Shown here in pieces: positions 33,370 through 44,313 of a DNA stretch of 64,000 nucleotides. A model generated the notes under the pieces. That model saw nothing but the letters and a program-made list of their open reading frames with translations, ran no database searches and had not been told where the DNA came from. Position 1 is the first letter of the stretch. Each line of letters starts with the position of its first letter. Origin of the DNA: Dugong dugon (Eukaryota; Chordata; Mammalia; Sirenia; Dugongidae); the NCBI GenBank assembly GCA_030035585.1, contig CM057467.1, positions 68,684,941 to 68,748,940 of the forward strand. Reading direction: 5' to 3'. Made by a program: the position numbers and the translations under genes.

Positions 33370-36300
33370 CTGGGGAGGAAACAAGCAGGCAAGGGAGTGG
33401 GCACCAGGATCAGCTTTAAAAATACCACCTCCTCTGGGAAGCCTTCTTGAACTACGGCCTACCCCCTGTCCTCCCAAACACACGACCCCACAGATGCTCC
33501 AGAGATGTGTGTGAACAGCCCCCCTGCTTACAAACTCATTCCAGGTTCTCATCTTGACATGTGGGCCTCCTATATGATCTTTTGTGTCACAACTGTCCAA
33601 TCCCCATTTTACAGATGAAACAACTAACGCTTAGATAGGGAAGGGATTTTCCAGGGTCATACAGTGAAGGATTTATAAGTGAAGGATTTGTGTGCTCTTC
33701 AAAGAGCCCAGGATATGACTGACTCTAAGCAATAACAACACTGGTCCACATCCAGTGGTATCAAAATCTCAATTCTGGTCCTGATTTCTCATCCTCACTA
33801 GCTGTCTGGCCATGGTCAGCGAGCCTCCCTGACTCAGTCAGTTAGCCTCCCTGGGCCTCAGTTTCCTCATTTGTCAAGTGAGGATACTCCTACCTTACAT
33901 CAGTTTTGCATTCTGTATTCTCATGGTGCATGCACACAGTGATGTTCCCACTTTCACCTTCTACTTTTAGATTTTCAGAGCCAGCTTTCAAGAGCATTAG
34001 TCTCCCCCTGGAACTGGATCCTACAGTGGGAGATCCTGGGGGTATGAGGTATGGTCACATGCTGGGGAATGAGCATGCTTTCCCACTTATTATCCTTTTT
34101 TACATTAAACAATTGCACCTAGAAGAATATTATCAAGCACTAGTTCTAATATGCTTTAAAGAAAAACACCTAAGCATAATGTAGTGTTATCTCAGTAGAT
34201 TTTAGTAACAATAATAACAGGTCCTCTAGCTCTTTTCTTATTTCCAGACCCTGAGCACAATGCCCTAGATTTCTCCAAGGCTCCAGAGCTTCAGACCAGC
34301 TTATCGTCAAAAGCCCTATCTTCCCAGTACACATGCCCTGGCTCTTGCTCAAGCAGTGGTTTCACGTTCTTGCTAACTCTGGATCACTTATCAGATAATT
34401 CAACAGATTAATCAGTGACCTCTCACAGATGATAAAAAACAAAGGAGCTGCCAGAGGGGAGATAAGAAGATAGAGGCTCAGTATCTTCTCTCTTAATTTA
34501 TCCTTTTTTCTTCCTATTCTCCCCTCTCCAATCGTGCTACCCCACAACATGAACAAACAGGGACAAAAAGACACAGGTAGACAGGCCCCACACACGTGTG
34601 CAGATGCACACACACACATACACAAAGATAAAAAAAAATCAAACGCCATTTTTCTCCCAAAAAAGGTAACTTTGTACTCTTAGAGAAGGAAAAAAAACAA
34701 GCTTCCAAAAGCTCTCAAGCTCCTAGTGTTACTTGAAATTTTCATACAACGGATCCCTTACCAAGGGCCACAGCTCCCAGAGAAACTGCCATAACCTGAT
34801 ATAACTGCCCAAGCAAGAGAGGTTCCCAGATTCCCTATTTATCAAGGGGTGTGTGTACACAAAAGGATGACTCATAAAACCCATGTGAAAGAACTTCATA
34901 AACAATAAGATCCTATGGCAGTGCTGTAGTGGGTAACTTGATGCCTTGCCTCTCAAACTAGATTGTACCAAGTATTCAAAATCACAGGACAAATGTAGTG
35001 CATCTTCCCAGAGCTACATTCTCTAATATTCAAGAAGGAAAAATATGTTTACATTAAAACATTTGTATACTTGAACATTTATATACATGAATCTTGAAAA
35101 TAAAATGAGATTTAAAAGAAACTTCAGGCTTGTATCAGACTGCTTTGGGTAAGACCCATCTTCTGACATCAAGTACTTTAGTGAAAACCTTTGAGAAGCC
35201 CAGATCTGCCAGATTAAGCAGAACAACTCAGCTGGGTTTTCAAAGCCCTCTGCTTGCTGTGTCTGATCTGCCCTCTGCTCCAGCACCACATTACCACTGG
35301 CATGGCACCATTCCACCTCCATGCCTTTCCCTCTGACTCATCTGGACTGGAGTGTCCTCCTCCTGCCAGTCCCTATCTGTCAAGGTCTAACTCTTATGTC
35401 CCCTTTTCATGAAGCTTTTCAGGATCCTTTCAAGTGGAGCTGCCATGTTATCTGTGCCTGTCTTATAAAGCCTAACTCCCTGCACCTAGTGGTACAGATA
35501 TTTGCAGACTCACCTTGCTCTCTGGACCACAGCATCAGCCCCTAGTGTGCGAAGCCTCGGTCTCACTCATCTTGAGTTCCCATCAGGACCCAGTGCAGGG
35601 CCATACTCCTCTTTGTTCACACCTCTATTATAGCACTCTTCACACTACAGTCATGTTGTAATGATAGAACATTCATTCATTCATTCACTCACAGACGTTT
35701 ATTGGGCATAGAGGACACAGAGATCAAAACAACACAGCCCCTACCCACCAGAAGCTCACAATCTAAGACGCACAGAATCTCAGAGTTCTTGATCCACCTC
35801 CATTCTAATGCCTAAAACCTTGAGCAACATCCCCAACAAGTGGAAGTGCTATTTCCTCTGCTCATTCAACTCCAGTATGAGGGTGTTAATGACCTATTAA
35901 GTCAACCCTTCCATTGCAAGTTAGCTCTAACTATTAAAAATTTCTTCTTCATGTTAAGTTGGAATTAGAGAATATCTCAGTAAATATCAGAGATTCTGTT
36001 TGTTCTATCTACCAGCTCTCTCACTCAGTGGTGGGTTGTTCCCTTGCGTGTTTTGTAATTTGGGCATTACAAACTCATCTTCAGTGGAACTTTATCTGTG
36101 TGGCTTGAAAGTAGTTTGTTTCTGTTTCTACCAGGCAGTTCTGGGGCATTATAAATTTGCGACTACTTTTAATGTGAATTTCTGAGCTTGGAAGTTCCAC
36201 AACCCCAAAGATTGATATAAATTTGAACTCCTAAATCTACATGAGAGCAGGCCACTGATTACAGATTTCTTTTTTCAATCCAGATCCCAGATCAAGTAAG

Positions 36301-37977
36301 AAAACTTTCCTCGGTGTCTATTGGAACCTTTTTTTTTTTTTTTTAAGATCACTTTTTGGCTAACAGTAATGCCTTTTTAGGGTCCTGGCTTTATGTGGGA
36401 GTCTTCATGCCAGCTTCTCACTGCATGCTGGTCCTAAGCCTCACCTCCCATCCCCATTAGCCATTAAAGCTCAAGCCCCTTGGTTACTGAGGTTTGCCAT
36501 CTAACCGACCCTTCCTCCCCACCCTAGGGCAAAAGAGCATCATGTCTCATTTACCATTCTGGAATTCAGTTTTCTCTTCCTTTTTGGCCCCTGGAGTTCC
36601 CCCTTCTTTTCCCCCTTACTTTCTTATAAGCTCAGCTATGTACTCAAAAAGACATTGTTACATTTTAACAAGCATTTCTAGGTATTTCATAGTGGGACAC
36701 TTTTCAGGCTATCTAGTCTGCCCTACTGCAGAAATGGTAGTCAGGTCAGAGGTTCTGAAAGGGCCACCACCTACCTAGAAATCTTTCACCTATGGGTAGA
36801 CCTGCCTTCTGTATCAGGCAGTGGGAAAGGGTTCAGCATTCCAGTGCCCTGGCTTTGTCTCTCACTAACTCTGTGACTTTGTACAAGTCATGAAACCTCT
36901 TCAAGTCTCATTTTCCTCGTCTACAAAATTGAAATAATAATAATAATATTAATATCTACTTCATAGGGTTCTTATGAGCATTAAACCAAAAAAAAAACCA
37001 AACCTGTTGCCATCAAGTTGATTCTGACTCAGTGACCCTACAGGAGAGAGTAGAACTGTCCCATACAGTTTCCAAGGAGCACCTGGTAGATTCGAACTGC
37101 CGACCTTTTGGTTAGCAGCCGTAGCGCTTAACCACTATGCCACCAGGGTTACCTTGTGAGCATTAGAAGACAAAATATATGGGGAAACCCTGTCAAATGT
37201 AGCAGTATCTGCAAATGTTATTGTCAGCCATTGCACTGCCCAGATCCTGGAACCTATGAAGCCCAGCTTAGAAACCCTTTCTTCATTGTAGCTCCTTCTC
37301 GCACTGGAGGGGTTCTCTTCCCACTCTGGTTCCTCATTGGTCTTAGGCCAACCTCATGGACATTTTCATAGGCTGCTTAGATCACAGTTACATGTCTGTC
37401 ACCTGCCACTAAGCTGCTAGCTCCTCAGTGGTAAAGATTCGCTTTGTCTCACATCTGTGTCCCTGGTTTCCAGTCTGGGCTTGGTTTGCCATGTGAATAA
37501 CTGTAAATAATCCCTGCCCCCATAGTGCTCACAGTCTAGTGGGGGAGACATATTCCCAGTCTGTGAGAGAGGGATGCACCAGGGCTGTGGGAGCCCAGAG
37601 CGGCCCTGACCCAGCCTGGTGGGGGGAGGAGGGGTATTGAGGGTCATCAGGGAAGGTTTCCTGGAGGAGGTAACACTTGAGCAGAGCCTTGAAGAATAAG
37701 TAGGAGCCACCCTGGCAGAACAAGAGAAGCGTGTACTGTTAGAACAGCCTATACAAAGGCTCAGAGCAATCATGAGAGAGGATGACCCACTTGGGAAACG
37801 GGAGGTGGCTCAGTGTGCCTGAAGCGCAGGATGAGTCTGGGGAAGTGATGAGAGACAGCTAGGGGCCAAATGATGGGGGGGGCGAGGCAGCCATCAACTC
37901 ACCATATGGCCATGAGCAAGCCCAGTCTCTGACACCATTGCAGAGTGGGGTGAGAAGACGTAGGGACTGTCACTCAC
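33370..37977 (-). other. USP35: USP35 intron, 4.6 kb, with old repeats
   Basis: Contains MIR-like text at about 33,760-33,910 (+), an L2-like stretch at about 35,230-35,720 (tccacctccatgcctttccc), a MIR at about 36,825-37,220 interrupted by an AfroSINE, and an ancient unnamed repeat at about 37,505-37,780 (cagggaaggtttcctggagg). A 16-base T run lies at about 36,330. 33,910-35,200 is AT-rich with nothing recognised. Confidence 0.7.
36984..37153 (-). repeat. AfroSINE with TSD, inside a MIR
   Basis: A reverse copy: A-rich lead, cctgttgccatcaagttgat, ctttccaaggagcacctgg-type middle, gaccttttggttagcagccg, accactatgccaccagggtt. Target-site duplication ttatgagcatta (36,972-36,983) / ttgtgagcatta (37,154-37,165). 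The flanks form one MIR (cttatgagcattaaa continuing as cattagaag). Confidence 0.9.
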
Positions 37978-38136
37978 CTTGATGGCCTCCATGATTGGCT
38001 CATACAGGTCTGGGAAGCCCGGGAATCGGAACACCATGCAGTGGACCAGCTCTGCCAGCTGCTCTAAGCAGCTGGTCCCCGAGTTCGAGTCCTCCTTGAG
38101 CAGCGAGGCCACCATGGGGGGAATGTGAGGAAGGAG
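37978..38136 (-). CDS. USP35: USP35 exon, residues 347-399
   Basis: 159 nt, 53 codons, phase 0 at both ends. Acceptor agctgtgag-type on plus (minus ctctcacag), donor ATCAAG|gtgagt. Encodes LLPHIPPMVASLLKEDSNSG, TSCLEQLAELVHCMVFRFPG and FPDLYEPIMEAIK, part of the N-terminal helical region. Confidence 0.96.
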
Positions 38137-39723
38137 CTGTGAGAGCAGAGACGAGTAGGCTCAGCACCAGTTTACCCACTTGAGGCACAGGATTGCGGTC
38201 ACTGCTGGAAACACCCAGAGCTCTTTAAGGCAGGGAGGCTCCACCCTGCCCAGGTGGAGCACTAAATTCTTCTGGCAGGTGATTTCTTTTACAAGACATA
38301 TGACCTTAGACACCCTGCCTCAGTCTCTTCATCAGTAAAATGGGATAAGTTGAATACCCTTTTCACAGGGTTGAGGGGAAGCCTGAGCCCAAGCCCCAGC
38401 GGCTTAGCTTCAGCCAACTGACCTGCCCAAGGAGCCTGAAGGCCCGAGTGACCAGGGCTACTCTGCCTACCCAGGAGTGATGCTGTGGCATGGTCAGCTG
38501 GGTGGGCAGCCCTCACCGAGGGTGAGCGGCAGCCTCTAAGGGCAAACACCATCATTCTTGCTAAGAAACATTTACGTGTCCAGCACTTCACACGTACTGT
38601 CTCCCTCATCCTCACAATGACTTTATGCAACAGCAATTATCCCCATTTTATAAATGAAGAAATTGAGGTGAGAAGTTACATAATCTGTAAAGGATTTCAC
38701 AGTGGGCTACAGGGGAAGCAGCTGTCTGAACCAGTGGGTCTGAATACAAAGCCTGTTTCTTTCCCCTGGGCTACAGAATTTTAACTCTCAAACCCATAGG
38801 AGTGCTCCACCACAATTAGACGGAGTCAGGCCACAGGAACTGGGAGCAGGGGAGCTCAGGAGAAGGATGGGAAGAAACGAATATTTGTCAAGTCCCTGGT
38901 TACCTCATCTAATCCTCTCCCACTGGCCTAGGACTTTACTCGTTCTAGTCTCTGAGAGGTTATGTGTCTGGCCCAAGATCACCACATCTGGCAGATGGCA
39001 GAGCTAGGATTCAACCCCAAGACTCCAATTCCTGGTTCTGTGCTTTTTCCACTGCCAACAAAATAGGTTTCACTGGCCTGACCAAGGGACCCATCTGCAG
39101 GTCCCTGGGGAAGACAGGCAGGATGAGGAGGGCAGCTTTCTGGGCACTCTGGCTGTCCTTCCCAAGGAAGGGGCCCAGAAGACAGCAGAAGGGGGCAAGC
39201 TGGAAGTGAGGCCACCGGGGTTCTGGTGGGCAGTAGGGTGTAGGAAGGACACTGGGTTGGGAGTCACACCAACTTGGCTTGAATCTTCTCTGTACCACTT
39301 ACCAGCTGTGTATCTGGGATAAGTGACATAACCTCTCTAAACTGTAATTTCCTCATCTGAAAAATGGAGAAAATGATAGAACCTCGCTCACTGGGTTATG
39401 CTGGGAGTTAAATGAATTAACATATTTACTGCCTTTAGCACTTGCCTGGCACACTGCTGGCGCCCAAGGAACATTAACTATCATGGTTCTAGGCTCTGTC
39501 ACTCTACTGTATGCCTGTAGGGGGGCCGTGCATATTCTCTGGCTTCAGATTCCTATCTGTAAAATGGGGTCTTAGGTCTCCTCTGGCCCTAACATCCAGG
39601 GTTTGAGGTCATGGGCTTCGGGCCCCGACTCTTATTCCCCAACAAAGCACATCTGGCCTCCCAGGGCAGGCCAGTAGGGGCTGTGGAGCACCTGTTGTTG
39701 GGGCAGCAGGCAGGGGCCCTTAC
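38137..39723 (-). other. USP35: USP35 intron with MIR remnants
   Basis: MIR-like text at about 38,560-38,790 (minus sense; tatccccattttataaatga) and about 39,240-39,500 (plus sense; ttaccagctgtgtatctggg, tttcctcatctgaaaaatgg). Otherwise nothing recognised. Confidence 0.7.
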
Positions 39724-39825
39724 CAGGTGGAAGGCCTCATGGGAGTGCTGGAAAGTCAAGAGCATGTACTTGAGGACAGACAAGGCGGCTCCACGGACAA
39801 TGGGGTACAGCAGCTTGGAGAAGAC
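39724..39825 (-). CDS. USP35: USP35 exon, residues 313-346
   Basis: 102 nt, 34 codons, phase 0 at both ends. Acceptor ctctcttccag, donor CACCTG|gtaagg. Encodes VFSKLLYPIVRGAALSVLKY then MLLTFQHSHEAFHL. Confidence 0.96.
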
Positions 39826-40259
39826 CTGGAAGAGAGTCACTGGGTCAGGAGTCCCCAGGCCAGGCCACCGGAGGCCAACTACTGTCACAGGTCTGAGAGT
39901 AGGGCTTGGCCTCAGTCTGAGACACGCCAGAGTTGAAGCTACAGACCCATGCAGGAGCAAGAACACAGAGGTGCTCACAGACCTGGATGTATGGACAGAT
40001 GGAGAAATGGACAGCAAGATAGGTAGATGTCTCATGGATGGATGCACAGACCAGAAGTGATAAAGACACACATACTTCAGTGAGCAGTCAGAGGAATGAA
40101 TGGGGGGAACCTGGAGCCAAGAGAGGGTCAGTGAATTGACTCAAGTCACACAGCAAGCTGGATCAGAGCCCTGATGCCCTGCCTCCCAAACCTGCACTGT
40201 TACTGGCAAGAGACTAGTGGGAAAGCCACAAGCCTGGGCTAGGACAGGGGCCCACCAAC

Positions 40260-40389
40260 CTTCTCAATTTTGGCGAGCGAAACCTCGATCAAGATGCTGA
40301 ACTTCTTAACAGCAGCCAGGCCCTTCAGCAGTGCAATGATCCACTTGTCAATGTTCTTCCCCAGGGGCCAGGACACCCAGTCGATCATC
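40260..40389 (-). CDS. USP35: USP35 exon, residues 269-312
   Basis: 130 nt, acceptor cccctcaccag, donor GAGAAG|gttggt. Completes the Arg codon, then MIDWVSWPLGKNIDKWIIAL, LKGLAAVKKFSILIEVSLAK, IEK. The donor GTTGGT is weak compared with the others but keeps the phase. Confidence 0.95.
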
Positions 40390-42555
40390 CTGGTGAGGGG
40401 AATGACAGTGACACAGGGACAAGGAGGCCCAAATGCCTGAGTAAGGGCAGCCCAGGGGGTAGCCAGAATGTCCTGAGTTCCCATATCGACTCACAGCTGT
40501 GGCCTGTGGGATGAACATGACACTTTGGAAATGTAAATGGGCCCAGCACAGGCACATAGCAGAGACCCAGGCTCACAGCCCACCAGGCAGGGACCCAGGC
40601 CCTCTCGGCACCCCAAACCTCACCCCACCACGCTGGGGCCGCAGTGGTAGAATAGAGCTTTTGGCTGCCTCTGTCTGTACCCCAAGGCCCTATGGCAAAA
40701 GGAACACTACCCCAGGACAGAAGCTCTGGCTTCTGCAAGCCCTTGCTGTGTGACCCGGAACAAGTCACTTCCCCTCTCTGAGCCTCAGTTTCTTCTTCTG
40801 TAAAATGGGGAAAATACCTACCTCACAGGGTTGTTGTATGGATTAAAAGGGATAACAAGAGCTAACGTTTGTGTAGTAGTCATTCTGTACAAGGCACTGC
40901 TGTATCTGCTTTGCACATATTTTACTCATCTGAAGCCCACAACACAATGCCTGTGTGGACTGAGCACGAAGCGGCCACAAAGTAGATGCTTGGGAAAATG
41001 TCACTATTACCATTATTTTTATACTCAGCTGATTGCTATAATGAGGGGAGCAATAAGAGAGCAAAGTAATAGTAATTGTGATAATAATTGCTTACATTTC
41101 TGGCACTGTTCTAGGTACTTTACTTATACGATCTCATTTTATCTACTTTAACCTTCACATCAACCCTCTAAGATGGGTTCTATTATACTCCGTTTTACGG
41201 ATAAGGAAACTAAAATAGAGAGGCTGAGGAACTTGCCCAAAGTCCACACAGGCAAGAGATCCTAGAGTCAGGATTTGAGTTCAAGTAGCTTACATCTAGA
41301 GGCCACACTCTTAACCACTAAAGACAAGGAAGCCAAACCCAAGAATCAGAGAAGGAACTGGACTACAGGAGTAAGTGTCTACATGAACCACTGCCTCCTC
41401 CACCTTAAGACCAGGAGAGCTAGATGGTGCCTGGCTATCACCACTGAAAGTACTGATCAGAAACATAACAGAAAAATCCTGATAAAAAAGGAGAAAAAAT
41501 GTGGAACAGAACTTCAAATTCTTAAAGGATCCAGACTTACTGGACCTACTGAGTCTGGAAGAGCCCCTGAAACTATGGCCATGAGTTGCTTTTCAAATCT
41601 TGAATTGAAACTATCCCCTGAAGTCACCATTAAACTAAGTATATAACAGTTTAGCCCAAAAAGTAAAGATTGTCACCCTTGAGTATTATGTTACTTCAAA
41701 AATAAAATTTATAAAAGACCAAAGAGTCAACAGCTATTTTAGAGCATAGAGGAGAAGGCTGGAGAGCAAGGAGAGTCAATAAATAGAAGTGAAACAACTA
41801 GAACAGAAATAATGAGAATGTTGACACAGTGAGAAGAACGTAACTCATGGCACTGATCATTAGGTCTAGAAACTGGAATGGGAGTGGGTTTTGCTGTGTA
41901 TATTTTCACCAAAAAAAAAGACAAGGAAACCAGGAAGGCCCTATGGAGAAGGTGGATCTGCACACAGGTATGGAAAGAATGGCAGGGGGAGGCATACCAG
42001 GTGATGGGGTCTGCACAGGCCGAGGCCTGCAGGCAAGAGGGCAGACAGCATATTCTGGGATCACTGGACAGGTAGGTGTGGCTAGTTCACAGATGAGATT
42101 ATGTTCAAATGAGGTGGGGGATGTCTAAGAGTTCTGTGAGCTGAAAAGTATCCGAACACTGTTTATCATATTTGCCAAACTCAGAAAGCATTTCATAAAG
42201 TACTTTTGCCTTCTTACACAACACCATAGAACCCTGGAAACTTCTTCTACCACCACCCACCTCCCCTTTTACAGAGGGAGAAACTGAGGCTCAGAGAGTT
42301 CACTGGCCTGTCCAGGGTCACATCAGGCTGGCACCCAGCCTGTCAGCATCACTAGGGCAGGGGTCTCTGTGTCCCCCACATCCAGCCCAGGGCCAGGCAC
42401 AGAACAGGACTCAAGAAAAATGAATGAACAAGCATGAGGACCTAGGCCCTCTGGCTCTAAATCTCCCCAGCACCCCCATCCAGTAGAGGGGACTTCTGGA
42501 AGGAAGAGAGGGAGGAGCCCCAATTCTGACCGCCACCTGGCTCTCAGCACCGCAC
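40390..42555 (-). other. USP35: USP35 intron with MIR and L1 copies
   Basis: MIR-like text on plus at about 40,740-40,860 (cttcccctctctgagcctca) and on minus at about 41,150-41,280. A short L1 3' copy with target-site duplication sits at 41,336-41,917. MIR-like wording again at about 42,250-42,400. No exon seen. Confidence 0.7.
41336..41917 (+). repeat. L1 3'UTR copy with 15-bp TSD
   Basis: A sense L1 3'UTR (gagctagatggtgcctggct; agacttactggacctactga; tgagaatgttgacacagtga) ending in nine A. Duplicated site aagacaaggaagcca (41,321-41,335) / aagacaaggaaacca (41,918-41,932). About 580 bp, no ORF2, antisense to USP35. Confidence 0.85.
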
Positions 42556-42688
42556 CTGCTGATGGCAGTCAGCATCTGAGAATCTGTCACACTGTCATCA
42601 TTGCTGAGGTTCCGGACAACGCCGTCCAGGAGTTCCAACGGGAGGTGCTGGACCACGCTGGCCAGGGCACTAGATGGCGGTTCTTCCT
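42556..42688 (-). CDS. USP35: USP35 exon, residues 225-268
   Basis: 133 nt, acceptor ccctgttccag, donor ATCAGCAG|gtgcgg. Encodes EEEPPSSALASVVQHLPLEL, LDGVVRNLSNDDSVTDSQML, TAIS. Confidence 0.96.
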
Positions 42689-43635
42689 CTGGAACAGGGA
42701 GCTGGGCTGAGTTTAGCAGGGCCGGCAGGCCTCTCACCTCCCCCATCACCCCAGGCCCTCATGCTGCAAAGGAATTAGGCTGAGCCTCTGCAAAAAGCGC
42801 ATAAAGGGCCACCTCCTCGCCTCCTACAGCATCACAGCCTCTGATTCCATGTTATAACTCACTCACTCAACAAACTTTCACTGACACTGCTTTTGGGCCC
42901 AGATGGGCAAGCAGCAGGAGCACTGACCCCCAGCTGTGGGTATACCGGTAAAGCCTTTAGAAGGGCTAACACTGGAGGGGATCGGAACAGCTAGGAGTGG
43001 CTATGTGGACTGGAGGGGGTGGGAACATGATCCAGGTGGAACAGAGGCCCAGAGATGAGAAAGACCTAGGTCCTTATACCCACAGCCTTGGTTCTTCTTC
43101 CTGCCAGGTGCATTTATTTATTTCAGTCATTCACACTATAGTACAAATTTCAGTTGTCAATGGAAGGCAAAGAGTTTACATTTCAGAGTTGACACCTGCA
43201 GGCTCCATTATGTCTCCAGACCTTTGCCTCTGCCTGCCCAGAGAACCCTGCCCTGCTCTCTCTCAAGATTTGGCTCAAAAACCACCACTTCTATGAAATC
43301 CACCCAACCGGAAGGACAGGATGAACCCCTTCCTGTTTGCTCCCTCAGCGCCCTGTTCCTCCATCCGGCCAGAATGATCTGTGTCCTCCCACACCAGACA
43401 GTCTGCTCCTCTCTGGTCCCCAGCACCCACCCTAGGGTAGGACCCACAGTAGGTGCTCACGAAATGTTTACTGACTAAAACGATTGCACTTCTCCACCTA
43501 TTCATTCGTTCCACATACACATGTGCCACAACACTGCACTGGCAGAAGGATCCGCATGTACAGCCACCTGTCCAGGCACCCACCCAGGACCTGTGTGCGC
43601 ACGTGCATCCTTACCAGCCCCAGCCGCACACGCAC
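42689..43635 (-). other. USP35: USP35 intron with L2 remnant
   Basis: About 0.95 kb. 43,200-43,485 on plus reads as an L2 3' end (cagacctttgcctctgcctg; cacagtaggtgctcacgaaa). Nothing else recognised. Confidence 0.65.
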
Positions 43636-44313
43636 CTGTGCAGGAGATGACTGCGAACAGCTCCTTGAGGCAGGGCAGGATGGCGGCGGGCTGCGCGCGC
43701 CACAGCTGCGCCAAGAGCCCGCTAACCTGCTGGGCCTGCTCCAGGAACTCCACTGCGCCCTCTTCACCCTCGGCCGGGCAGCGGAAGCGGCCGAGGCAGC
43801 GCACCAGCTGCTGGCAGAGGAGCAGGCGGTGTGGGCCATCAGGCACGCAGCGCGGATGCCGTGCCAGCAGCCGCGCCACCTGCGCGCAGGACGCAGGCCC
43901 CGGGCGTTCGCACACGGTGCGCAGCACCTCGCGCCGCAGCATCGCGAAGACCTCGTCTGCCGAAGGTCCCTCGGGCAACAGCTGCAAACCCAACTGAACG
44001 CAGGCGAGAGCGCGGGCGCCCGGCGGGCCGGTACCACTCTGCAGCAGACGCAGCACGCGGCGCGCATTGAAGAACTCAGCGAAGACTTCGGGGTGGTGGC
44101 GGCCAGCCACGTGCAGCAGCTGGCAGCCGACACGGCGCGGCAGCTCCTCAGTGCCACCCACATAGAGGCGTGCACCCAGTGCTAGCAGCGCCAGGCACTG
44201 CTCTCGCTCCAGCGGCTGCCGCACTGCCTCTAGCACACGCCGTACCAATCCTTGCTTCACACTTGCCGGGTACGATGACGTCACCACCGCCTCCAGGATC
44301 TTGTCCATGGTGG
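43636..44313 (-). CDS. USP35: USP35 first coding exon (exon 2), CpG-rich
   Basis: Start ATG at 44,308-44,306 in the strong context GCCACCATGG. The acceptor (gtcctcacacacag) lies only five bases upstream, so almost the whole 5'UTR comes from another exon. Donor TGCACAG|gtgcgt. 673 coding nt, residues 1-224: MDKILEAVVTSSYPASVKQG onwards through LYVGGTEELPRRVGCQLLHV and CVQLGLQLLPEGPSADEVFA to LKELFAVISC. An upstream in-frame ATG at about 44,458 lies beyond the acceptor in intron and is rejected. The exon is unusually GC- and CpG-rich, and open frames in other phases are shadows. Confidence 0.97.

Noticed and set aside
43484..44185. Plus-strand and alternate minus-strand frames over the first USP35 coding exon
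   Set aside because: GC-rich DNA rarely has stops in any frame. Only the MDKILEAVV frame matches USP35 and splices correctly.
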